The position numbers were made by a program, and so were the translations under genes. Shown piece after piece: positions 1-12,516 of a DNA stretch of 64,000 bases. The stretch's first letter is position 1; each line of letters opens with the position of its first letter. The notes below the pieces were generated by a model, which did not search any database, was not told the origin of the DNA, and was given only the letters and a program-made list of their open reading frames with translations. This stretch comes from Glandiceps talaboti (taxonomy: Eukaryota; Hemichordata; Enteropneusta; Spengelidae), in assembly GCF_964340395.1 (NCBI RefSeq), contig NC_135561.1, positions 7,616,232-7,680,231 of the forward strand, written 5' to 3'.

Positions 1-1613
1 TAGTTGATAAATTATGTGTTCGGTTATTCAGTTGTGTACAATTTTGACTTCACCGCTGATAAATAGTACGACGTATATGTACTGTCAAGATAATGTTGCT
101 GCCACAACGTAACACGTCGTCGTACGTGTTTGGCATATCCTGAGGAGAAGGGTTCCACACCAAACATGTAACCACTCATAGATTGGGTATTTCAGATTGT
201 ACATCAGTACTAGGAATGACAAGTACAACCAATGCAAGTACATTTTCGATTACTGAAACAGGACTCGTGATATCGCCACCATACGACGATTCTTCCAAGA
301 ACTGCTTTTTATTGAAATTAGCATCGTCATTGATAACCGTGAAGTCAACATTATGCTAAAAATGAAGCTACCAAATGATGTGTTTGCTTCGTTTTAGTTA
401 ATAGTAAAGAAGAAAGAAAGAAAGAAAGGAAATGAAAGAAAGCGATAGATAGAAAGGAGATGAGATATGAGCAACATATTTATGAGTAAAAAGACTCATA
501 AAATCACCTGAAAACTTAACATACATTCGATTACAGTTAAAATCCTGACGCGTACTCGGACGATTTGTTACATCGCCACAATCACAAAGTACTGCGCATG
601 TGTACATTTACAATACAAGTGCAATGCTTGCTTTCAAAACGTCGCAATAGTAGAACGATCCGATCGAACGTTGGTTATGTTAATTTAAAACAATGTGTGA
701 GTGTCAACTCATTGTAATGAATCGCAGTGTAATTCTAGTAGCAATTGTTATGTGAAGTATTTGTACGCAATGTATGAAAAAATGAATATATAGTTGTAAA
801 TATGTTTGTTTCTGTCGATCTTGATGTACTGACCATGCCTGTATACTTGTACAGGTAATTTGCTGTTCAATGTTTGTGTATAATTTCAAATGTAAATCAT
901 AAAGAGATTTTCTGTATATAGTCTGGATACCAACATGGTCTCTAACTAAACCATGTCTAGTCAAAGTCCCTCAATCAGCACAACAAGTTGTTCATCCAAT
1001 CAGTGAACCCCAACTGTTATAGTGACATAATAAACAGTGTATAAGTAGCATCCTGAGCTGACAAATATACCATATTTGGACATTACATAACTGCCCCAAT
1101 AAACACTAACTTTATGAGGGACTGTGTTATTGGTTAGAATTTTGTGATTGTTTACAAAAGACGTGATATTAATGACTGTGTGGATGGATGAATTTTAAAT
1201 TACATCTCATGCATCTCAGGACTTCTAGAATAACGACTTTGAATATACTGTGAGTGGAGGTGTAAATAGTAACGATACTGTATAGGAACTAGACTAGATG
1301 TTCTGCTGCATAGTCCTCATTTTTGAAATATTTTGAAAATTAAATTTTTGAAGCAATTTTTTAAGTTTGAAATATATTTTTTACGGATATGGAAATGGTT
1401 TTACTAGTAATTGGCTGCAAATTTCAAGCCGTGGAGACATAGAGGATTGAACACACTCTTTCTCAGTAAAATATCTTTACGTTTGTTCAGTGTTAACGTT
1501 GATGTAATAAGTTTCATCTGAAGACTTGGATTTAAAATCGTTGTTTAATTTTTATCGGTTTGTGAATAAAATGTCCAGATAATATAGCCTTCTTTAAAAG
1601 TGCTTGAAATGTA

Positions 1614-1684
1614 TTTGTGTTTGTGTTTGTGTTTGTGTTTGTGTTTGTGTTTGTGTTTGTGTTTGTGTTTGTGTTTGTGTTTGT
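1614..1684. repeat. (TTTGTG)n hexanucleotide microsatellite
   Basis: About eleven to twelve near-perfect copies of a TTTGTG hexamer, followed by a T run. Simple sequence repeat with no coding content. Confidence 0.95.
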
Positions 1685-3090
1685 CTTTTTTTTTTAAATG
1701 GAATTATTTCGAGGTTGTCTACCGGATATCAGAAATAATGTGAAATATATTTGTGACGTCACATCCTTTGAAGTTTCCTGAGAGTTACCCCTTTGGCATA
1801 TTACCGTACACAGAATTTAATTATCTTTTTTTTTCTTCTTCCTCTCTTCTTCCTTCGAGTCGAAAAACTCAGAATATTCAAATAATCTTTTCATGAATGG
1901 AATACACCATATTATCACTGAAGACACCGCAAAAACGACCAACGACAAAGAGAATAATAAATGGCGCCACCAACGACGAAAGATGGGTCAAAATCAACAA
2001 TTCGATAACTAGTAGGCCCCATTTTACACGTAAACTTCGTTTCCTATCGTTAATTTTAATGGAATATAGTGTGAACTCTGTGAATAATCTCCAAAGCAAT
2101 TAACCCGATATATCATAGCAAGGGATATTTAAAATTCATCGTTTTGGAAGCCTTCAGTAATTACGAGGGGGAATTCAGGCCGCGGTATTTGCGAGAAGTG
2201 TAACCCTCCCCCGATTCCGTCTTGCTAAAAATTGGCCCTCCTTGATTTAAAAAAAAAAAAAATGACCCTTCTCTTGTTGAAAAATTTAAAAAAATATGGT
2301 TAAAATGTTGTCAGATATTGGAAATTGGCACTAGTCTCAGAATCAATAGTAAGGACCGTTAACTTCACTGCTGCCACCATGTGAAAAGTTTTAAAGGCAT
2401 GCTGGGTATTCTCATTACTACCACCGTAGTGAATATGGGGAAAGACACTGCATCAATCTATCAATCAGTTTATTTCAGAACAATAAGGTCACAGGTCTAA
2501 AGAGCAAACAATGTTACAAACATTTCAGTTCATAGAGGAAAATTGCAAAATAAATCAATGAAGCTAAATTATTAATCAATAGCTGTGTTTGGATCTCATT
2601 GGCAGAGCTTAAGGCCAAAACTCCCAAAGACTTGATGAGTACACTCTTGATGTGGTCGGAACGGAGGTTAACATCTCCACAACATTAACTGTAACATATT
2701 ACCTCCTATAAAACCCACTTCTCTCCTCACATCATAACTGACAATTGATTCACTGCATGCTTGTCAGCAGCGATTTGATTGGTATAGTGTGCTATTACAA
2801 TACCTAACCCTATTAAGATCAATACGCAACCCTAACCCTACCTAATGTGGCAGCAATGGGATATAGAACTGGTGGCAGCGGTGGGATGCTAAAAATCACA
2901 AAATGATATAAGTCAAACAATAAAATGAGTCAAAGAAAATGTGACTCTCCCCTTCTTCTATTTTCTAAAATATATCCCTCCCCGAGAACCAATTTGTAAC
3001 ACGTGACCCCCCTCATCCCCCAGCTCCCCACTGTAATTGATATAGGTTCACTGCTACTTAAACGGACCAGGCACGGACTGATTTCAAACG

Positions 3091-3607
3091 ATGGCGAGAA
3101 TAATGTTGACTGACAGTGAATTATCATATGAAGCCATCAAGTCAACATTACACAAACTTTTTCAATATACACGACCATTCTCAAAAGATGGTGTCCACTA
3201 TTTGTATGTCCATATATTTACCTATGCTAGTAACGGAAGAGTATTATGGTGTGGATGGTAGTTATTTGATTAGAAACATTGTCCACAGTTGATTAGGGTA
3301 CCAAAGGTGTTCTTCTTTATGGGAATCAGAGACTGAATTTAGTCAGGAACTATGTCAAGCATCTATGAGGCATATTGTTTCTATACAGTAGAGAATAGTG
3401 AAGAGGCTAATTCAGTATACATGCAGTCCATGGTGAAGCATCTACAGCATGGCTATAGCTACAACAGCATATTGTATATGATTGATGATATGCAGGATAG
3501 TCTGTTTACACACAGACAGAACTACTTGGTGAAGCCAGGTATCAGTTCCTGGTTAAAGACACTCTAGAAATACATACATGGATTTAATGATAATGACAAA
3601 AAATAAA
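3091..3607 (+). other. Possible short gene or gene relic with poly(A) signal
   Basis: An ATG in good context at 3091 opens 58 codons that begin MARIMLTDSELSYEAIKS. A second open stretch in the same frame runs from 3352 to a stop at 3567 and begins MSSIYEAYCFYTVENSEEAN. An AATAAA lies at 3602, 35 bp after that stop. Stops separate the two stretches, so this is either a two-exon gene with a short intron or a decayed copy. I do not recognise the protein. The composition looks protein-like, but no family motif is visible. Confidence 0.25.
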
Positions 3608-4178
3608 GATTTTATTGTGCCACATACAGCAATACAAGATAAAGAGCCTAAACGTAATCGACAGATATGATATTGATTAATTATTGTATACACCAGACTA
3701 AATACATTAAACTTGTCAACATTACATATCTCTTAACCACGAAAAATAAAACAAAAATGCACAATTATTGAATCAGTAAAAACGATAATCTGAATTATGT
3801 ATTTTGGTAAATATCATGAAAATATGACAGACGGTTGATTAATTTTTGAAATAAAGTGTTAACATATCTTAAACGACCTCGAATATGTGTGTTGAACAAT
3901 TTGGACGAGGCATTTAAGAATTCATAGAAGCAGCGCCATCTATGGTGATTGTTGGATATGGAACATCATTTTTGTTTCAAGTCATTGCAGCAAGTACACT
4001 GCTGGTATCACTATTAGCCAGTCATCTTTTAACGAATCTCACATTTGAATAGTTTGCTTATCACTGATAGTAACCAATGCATGGATGTACAAGTCACGTG
4101 AAAAGACTGTCGTAATTGGATGTAATAAAATAATAAACGTACGCGCACACACAAAGACACGCCCACGACCCCCCACAC

Positions 4179-4180
<2 letters not shown>

Positions 4181-4209
<29 letters not shown>

Positions 4210-4234
4210 CATACATACATACATACATACACAC
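4181..4234. repeat. (CATA)n tetranucleotide microsatellite
   Basis: About thirteen tandem CATA units. The same motif forms arrays at 12407-12510, 61733-62100 and 62253-62332. Confidence 0.95.
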
Positions 4235-5272
4235 ATTACATAAAAATGTACAGAGTATCAATGTCAAAGACAAAGGGCACGACACTTAATCGAATAGACG
4301 AATGTATATGACAGTCGTTGTGAAATTGCATGGTAGTTGTTTGCTGATAACATATCCCCACAAGACCACTTAATTACTGTAAGCATGTTGTATTAACTTA
4401 ATAACCCTTGAGATTTGTAAAGGATCAGTTTTATTTGATACTGTATAAGTCAATTCTAGAAGTAATGCTAGCACTTCGAATTCAGCCTATAGCATAACAT
4501 TGCTAGGGTTATTCTTTAAAAAATGACTTGTACTAACATATGGTAACATTGTGCGGAGGTAGCCTACAAGTTAGAAGGCAGGATTTGTCTCTGATTGGAT
4601 GATAAAAATTGTGTGTAATTATTGAACTCATTGACACGGTGTATAAAAACACTCATCTTCATAAAAAGTACTTGACCGAGTATGCTTGTTATTCATCTAA
4701 GAGCCACGAGTTTTAGCCAGTCTTCGTCTTGCATCGCACCTCGCAGTAACCCATGTTGTGTTAATTATTTCAACACTCTCAAGATATGAATTCCTGTTGA
4801 AGTGAAAACATGTAAATTATATTATATATACAGTTACCATTATCCTACTAACGATCAAGTCTTAGTTAACTACTATCGAAACTAAAAATCTAATCACTGT
4901 GGTTTCTTTGTCACATTAAAAGTCATTCTTCAAATGATAGGCCTTGGGATATTTGTATTGATATTGCAAGCTAGCGACCAAAGGTGCAATCAAGGACGGG
5001 AATAAGTGCGCCCCGAGTACTTTCATCCTTCGGCTTTTGTTCGGCAACCGTCGGAGCTCAGACCCGAGGTCTTATTACAAGACTCATGACTGCTAAGCCG
5101 GGCTGCTAAGATAATGTACTAAACCTATATCACTACAACCATATGACGTCGCACACCACTCAAAACTTTACTGAGCCTTACTATTGTTGAAGACTTTAAG
5201 ATGGGAAACATACTGGGAAAAATTATATAGGGTATAACAATTGAGAATATTAATATATTGTGCTTACGTCAA

Positions 5273-8200
5273 TCAGGTCCTGTAGGTTATTTCGTCTTTA
5301 CATATGATAACCAAGATCATAATGTACACAACTAATCCAGTTATAGCGGTTGCTACTAGCATAACATAATTATCGAAGGTTATCTTTCTAAAGAATTCTT
5401 CGTTGAAGTCAATCTCATTGACTGGAACAACAAAGTCGGCCTTGGTGAATGAAGAAAGGTGATTGAAATAACATACATTGAATGTATCATTTCCAGGTGA
5501 TGAACCAGGCTGTAATACGAACAAACAGATAACATACATTGAGTGTATCATGTCCAGGTGATGATCCAGGCTGCTGTAATGTGAACACACAGATAACATA
5601 CATTGAGTGCATCATGTCCAGGTGATGAACCAGGCTGTAATATGAACACACAGATAACAAATATTGAGTGCATCATGTCCAGGTGATGAACCAGACTGTA
5701 ATATGAACACACAGATAACATACATTGAGTGTACCATGTCTAGGTGATGGACCAGGCTGTGATACGAACACACAGATAACATAACATAAAAAAGGCAAAA
5801 GCTATATTTATATATGCAGATCCCTGGCGTACTCGTTGGGTTATTCCAGATGTAAGGTTAAAAACGAATACATACCCAGCATCCATCAGCTTGCCATGTT
5901 TGATTATATTCATTCCAGTATAAACAGGTTGTAAATGTAACTGAAAAAGTTACATTATGTTTTTGGGTAGGGTCGACATCATTCGTTGAATCTAAACCCA
6001 ATTGATGATAACAAGATAAGTAGTCAGCAAGGTTACATGGCGAATGTTATCAACTTTGTAACAGAAAGAAGTAAACGTGTTACAACATATATAGGGTTAA
6101 AAAGCAAACTTTGCTTGTTGCTAAACGTCATCCATGTGATTAAGGCCATGTTGGACATAACGGGAACTTATAACTATATATTTAGGCTTAATGGGATCAC
6201 TCAAACCGAATGTAACAATTGTAAGTAGACCATGTTAAAATTGTATTGTCTCTTAGTGCAATACTAGTACCCAACAACTATACCAACTGTACCAATAATC
6301 ACTGGTCTGGTACTCGAGCTCGTCGATTTACTTGCTTGACTTCTCTTATAATACGTTTTTTTCACCTTCACCTATTATTACAATGACAATGTACTTTAAA
6401 TGACCGATTACATTGCCTGAGGACCAATGATACAATATATATCTTTGAACATACATCAACTAAGAGCCACTTACTGATTTTCAAGAGAAAATAGAAGATT
6501 TCCTCTGAGCCTGTCGTGGTAAATGTCACTTGTCTCGAATCACCACTTGAGATGTTCCATGATTTGTCGTACGATGTCTCATTCACTTCTGAACCTTCTT
6601 TCACATACAGGTTGTACTGAACACCGATTGAATGAGAATTAATCGAAACTATCATAACACCTGGAGGATTGGTAGCATTCATATCGAACTGTAGACTGTT
6701 TTCAGTTGATATTTCAACTTGTCTTTGAGGCACGGATTCAGATGTTGCTGTAGTATTGCTGATTTGATATGTGCCTCGGGCCTTGACTGGTTTGCCATTT
6801 GCATCAAAGAAATCAAGAGATATATAAGGTGATGACTTCAACATGTCAGGTGACTTAAACATGTGTGGGTTGAACTTTGAGCCAATGAACTGCAAGGAAA
6901 GAAAATTAATGTCATCACAGTTTCTAACAAAGTAATGTTAATCTGCAATAACATTAACAATGTATTTATAAGTATTCGTTGATTTTTTCCCCACTATATT
7001 ATTATAAGTATTCGTGATGGAAGGATGGGCCTAAGTAAACATTTTCTTGTGCATTTGCTGATAAACAGTCAAACTATGATAGGTGTCGAATTTATGTTCG
7101 AAAAAAAGCTCTTTGTATAGTAAAGAATGTTTCTTCTATGTGATTGTATCAAACATGTAAGATTTACAAATCATTTAGTTTCTTACACTTTGAAAATCAT
7201 TGAATAGTTTACTTACCTTACTTGAGTGGATCTTTGTTACGTTTGTAGTATTAGTCTTGGCTTCTACACTAGATACATTAATTGCACCATATGAAGAGTT
7301 GAACTCATAGCCCTCGACATCAGAGTCATTATATTGTTGAAGAAGAGCAGTAAAGATTCGAGATTCAAATAAAACTTCATCTTCTCCAGTTTTGTTCATC
7401 CCCAACATTGCGACATTTAGGCAAGTTTCTGTGGCGTTGAACATTGTTATTATAACATTACTCTGTTTTATGAAAAAAACCCATGAATTTGTCATATTTT
7501 GCATAAGTGTACAGGTAGTAAATCATACTATTATACGTTTGCATTACTTCTTTTATCTTACGTATTTATCCCATTTCGATAGACAGATTTTGAATTTTGA
7601 CTTTTTTCCAAGACGCCCACGATCCCCACTTGCGTTCATACAGTAGTCTTAAAGTATTAGTAAACGACATACTACAAAACATTATGTAAATATCGACGTA
7701 TTACCACTCTAAATCTCTAAAACTAAGAGAAATGAAAAAAGTATTCGAATTAGCCACTGTACACTGGAGCAAGGAATTGTGGGTATGGTACCCAAATGCC
7801 TATGCTGGTGTCCCAGTGCCGCTATCTAATATTAGTCTGTGTATTGTTTCTACCTAATCGACATGCAAGGTAGAAACAATAGACAAAGCCACTTAGGCTA
7901 ATGCTTTTTGTGACATCGGCATTGTTGTTGTCACAACCAGATTCCCTAGTATACAACGGCTCGTTCGTGGATAATTTGAGTAATTTTTATTTCTCACATT
8001 TTAGAGAGGTTGCTCAATGCAGAGATGGCAAGGGTGACTTTTTCGTGACTTAATGAACTAAAGCAGTTAGGAAGAAATCAGCCCGCCTTTGTTCTCCTTA
8101 AGCCACATAAGTTAACATATGTAAGTATAAAATGATTTCAGTAAAATGGTTTTAAATCTATAAATGTGATGCTTGCTTTTATTACCAAATTATGACGGTT

Positions 8201-8625
8201 ACAAAAAAGTGAAGGATATTTAGACAATATTGTCTCTAGACGTTAGCAGAATCACCTATGTTTCGAATTAATATTATTTATAAAATATTTGTTAGCGGTA
8301 GGATAGCCATGGATATACGGATATGAGGGAAACCAATCATCTAGACGATTAATTTACCTGTTTGCTTGTCTCTTTGTTTCCATCATTAAACGCTGTAGAA
8401 ACGGCAGCTTCCATGATACCAGAAGAGGATTGGAATAATTCTATAAATAATATTTTGAAGACATAAGAAGGATTATAAGAAGTTGTTGCATCAAAAGAAT
8501 TATACTTAACGTGGCCATGTGAATGAGGATGGCTATTCATTTTCGAATTTGAATTACTAAAACTTTACTATTGTTTTTAAATGAAGAAATGAAACAATAT
8601 ATCCCAAGTCTGTACTCGGAACTTT

Positions 8626-8668
<43 letters not shown>

Positions 8669-11600
8669 GCAACAACAACAACAGAATAATAGTGTGCACG
8701 AAGTAAATTTGCTATTCTACGTAAGGAAGTGGTTTGTAAACGGTAGAGAACTCGGTATACCACCTGAGCAAAGTATTTGTCCATTTGGATGCAGATATGA
8801 AGAGGACGGGTACCCTTTTTTGTACTAGTGTGCCCTAAATATCAACAGGTCAGAACTAAGTTTATTGCTAAATTGTATTTCTCATCTGCATGTGATTGGA
8901 ATTATATTTTGTTGATGCAGTCAACAAACACCTTCACTCTTCAAAACCTTGGACAATTTACATTCTTTGCCATGAAGATACGTAAACATGTTTTGGAAGA
9001 AAACCTCTACATAAGATAATGTATCTATTTATTCTATGTTGAACATACTTCGGTGACAATGAACCATTGTTCTTTATTCAGATATATACATGTATGGCCG
9101 ACAGTACCGAATAAACAATATTATTTTTATCAAATGGTTTGTAAACAAAGTGGATAAATAAAATAAATAACAGTGAATTACAAATATCAACAGTATATTC
9201 CAGTAGCATGCACAGACTACATGTGATGCAGTGATTACTCGTGTTTACTAAGTTGGTTAATAATTTACTTGCAGTATAAGTAAAGGCGTCAATGGTACAA
9301 ATACCTTCTGTAACTTTACGAACAACCTTATCAGAGGTGCTGTTATCGTCCAACGCAAAGGAGCTAAGTGATCCAACCATTTGATCAACGAACAGTGCTG
9401 CAGATTCCTTTAATTTTAAACAACAAACAATATTGATATGTCATCACAGAATATGCATCAGTAAAACTAGCAATCATGACATTGTCCTTTAAGCAATACA
9501 CAAATTTGTATTTTTCTCTCTATCAAATGTGTATACATATACAGCATATGCCATCGCAGGAGATATATCAATAAGGTCTAGATGAAATCAAACTGACATT
9601 GAGTTTATTAGCATATTATTGATATAATGAAGTAAATTTAAAAAAAGCAATATCCATATAAATGAACATTTGCCTAAATGATATCATATTAGGCCATATC
9701 GCTGAATGGAAAACTATAAATCACTTGTATGTTACGATATCGCATCTTTTTCTTATCATAGTCCTCTGCAAGTTTAGCTAGATACTTCATACCAATATTA
9801 ATAAAATCACGCTAACAATTAAGGTGCACTTATTATCATTCATTTACCTGGACCTCTGGTAGGAGTTCCCCTGGGTCGCTAATTGATGTGAGCACTGACA
9901 TACTTTGCGTAGCTTGTTCAAACGGAAAGTTATCTTGATCGAATACTGTAGACACTGCAGACAGGACATTCATTAAAGCTGCCTTAGTCTGATATTATAG
10001 AAAAGAGGTAAGGTTAGGTCAAAATATCTTAGATCATCTGAAAGACCGTGAAAACTACATGTCAAAAACTACACGTGTCCTTATTTTGTCTATAAAACCA
10101 GAATACAGATGTTCAACAATTGTACACGTGACCTAATGACATACAACGACATCCTGTGACAATCCTTTAGCTTGTGTATTTCAAAGACAGTAAGATAATG
10201 CACGTTACGTAAAACACAGTACAGAGCTAAGACATTTAGATGACTTACTTGCTGCGTATCTTCAACGGAGTAACCATCGTTTTCCTATTGAAAATGAATA
10301 CGAAATCAGAATTAGAAAGCCTTCCTGCCTACCTGTCTGTCTGTGTCAAGATGAGCAGTGGCACATTAGTGCAATAGTTGGCTTAAAGCACTCTCATGTT
10401 TTAGTGGCCATATTGTGGATTAACAGGATTGTTGTGTAGCAATATTAATTACAAACAGCATTAAATGGTTAAATTGTTATCCTTAAGAGTATTGAAGTAT
10501 CGCATTCTTTAGTCTTTCATGGTTTCTGCAGTAAGATAAAGTTTTATTCCACTTTTGGCTGAAACAGTGGAAGAAACATATTTCACGAAATATATCATAG
10601 CTTGTTAACAATGACATTATGTATATCATCGCCTGTTAACAAATCACATCACGTATATCATAGCCTGATAAACAATCACATCACGTATACCATAGCCTGA
10701 TAATCAATCACACTGTGTATATGATAGCTTGTTAACCAATAGCACGTTATTGTGACTTAATCAAGGCTAAGTTACTTGATCCTGTATTGCTCAACATGTA
10801 GAGTTTTGTGTCAAAACAAATGAACCGGGTAGAGAGAAGATTAAATATCCGGATAATGTTACCCCTAATTCACCTCTTGAAACTCTAGCTATGTACCAGT
10901 TGTACCATATGGTTACATAACATGGTATTTATCTACAATCTTGATTATTTAAAGAAGTACAAAGAATAACAAACAGCGAAACAAATGGAGACGAAAGCTT
11001 AACTACATACACGACTTGTGCAGAATTAAAAAATTAAAAATCTGACTTGTTCCTACATGCTTCTATATGAGATAATGATAAATTATTACATACGTCAACC
11101 CCTACACCTCTAATATCACACTGTATTCACAAAATATGCACCGGAGTTGTTTGTCTGTGATAATTCTCCTACGATGGCAGCCCATATCATTAAAGTTACA
11201 CAACCTGAGTTTAAGAGCTTTTTACTAAATGAAAATCCTTGTATAGACCCCAAACTGATCTAGTACAATGATACTGTCGATGCATATTTTCTATTATATT
11301 ACAATTACCTTCTGAACTGCTGATTTAATAGTAGAGATTTGATAGACATTTGTATACATAAGTAATATGTTAATAGCAGGTTTGAATTCAGTCAATTGCA
11401 AGCATGATTAGAATACCGAGAGTACTCAGGAAATATTACTACCTAAATGAATAAACTCAGCTTGTGTCCCTTTAATAAGTATTTTCCTGACCTTTGAAAA
11501 AGTGTTGGAGACTTGTCCAATCACGTTGATTTGTTGGAGCACATTTGATACATCATCCACAGATAGGTCAACAGTGACCATATTTAATAGGTCATCGGCT

Positions 11601-12482
11601 AGGGCTGCCACAATGTCTCGAGTTTCGCTGTTTACAACTGGCTCAGTTACCTAGAGGTATGGATAGTAGAGATGTTTAGCTCCAACATGACGATGTTATT
11701 AATCAAGTAATCTGCATATTCAAACACAAATGTATCTGTTGATGAATCATTCAATGATATTCAAAATTAGTAACTCCATTCAGTAAACCCAAGTTTAGTA
11801 CAATCAATAGTAAATAGATTATTTGGTGTTGAAGTCTTTTTAAAGATAGGTTAAAACTATGCTACCTCCAAATTGCAACTCATTTCTATAGCTGATGTAT
11901 ATTTATACGGCAGACAAAGTTGAGATGTTGAGTAGGCCGTTAACTAGGATTAATTTGGTGTCATTTCTTAGAAAATAAAATACATTATATTAGCTAGTAT
12001 TATTTACATCATAAAAGTCTATAAAAGCAATAATTTTCCTATAACGTATAATCTCCAAAAGGTCATGTCAATAGCGATTTGGTTGCCTAAGTATAACTTA
12101 CCACTATTTCTTTAGTACAATTTATAAAAACTACATTTGTATCCATTGTTTGGATAAAAATCTCTTTGGTGTTATCGAATTCACTTTTACCACTCTGAGA
12201 CATGAAGTCTATGGGCTGTGTGATTCCATGGTATATCAGTTGTCCTAAATCATCACTAGACTTGTCACGAATTCTCATCTCGTAAATAACCGGTAATTCA
12301 TCAGTGACAAAATGTGGCCATGTCAGCATGAACTTGTCTGTTCCTGTACCTGTTTAGGCAAAGTAGTAATTTATTATAATACATACATGCGCGCGCACGC
12401 ACACACACATACATACATACATACATACATACATACATACATACATACATGTGTTATTCCAATACATACATACATACATACA

Positions 12483-12516
<34 letters not shown>

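Larger units (their letters stand above)
1..5272. other. Intergenic stretch, no confident gene
   Basis: AT-rich sequence downstream of the receptor gene on the minus strand. I see microsatellites (AAAG-rich near 408-441, a TTTGTG hexamer array near 1614-1684, a CATA array at 4181-4234) and a possible short gene at 3091-3607. I looked here for the PLAT domain and further membrane helices expected of a full-length polycystin-1 protein and found none. A slightly GC-richer patch at about 4975-5110 is unassigned. Confidence 0.6.

Noticed and set aside
2822-2842. Telomere-like ACCCTAACCCTACC
   Set aside because: Only two imperfect units, with no array; chance similarity.
4975-5110. Possible SINE or small RNA in a GC-richer patch
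   Set aside because: No promoter boxes, terminator run or second copy in the window.
1-5272. Missing PLAT domain and further membrane helices of a full polycystin-1
   Set aside because: Searched both strands by eye for conserved blocks; none found, so the short receptor model was kept.
11300-11411. Possible extra receptor exon ending TCAGCAGTTCAGAAG before a GTAATT donor
   Set aside because: The frame is open but no AG acceptor precedes it at a usable place, and the neighbouring exons already join in frame without it. The stretch overlaps a MITE-B copy.
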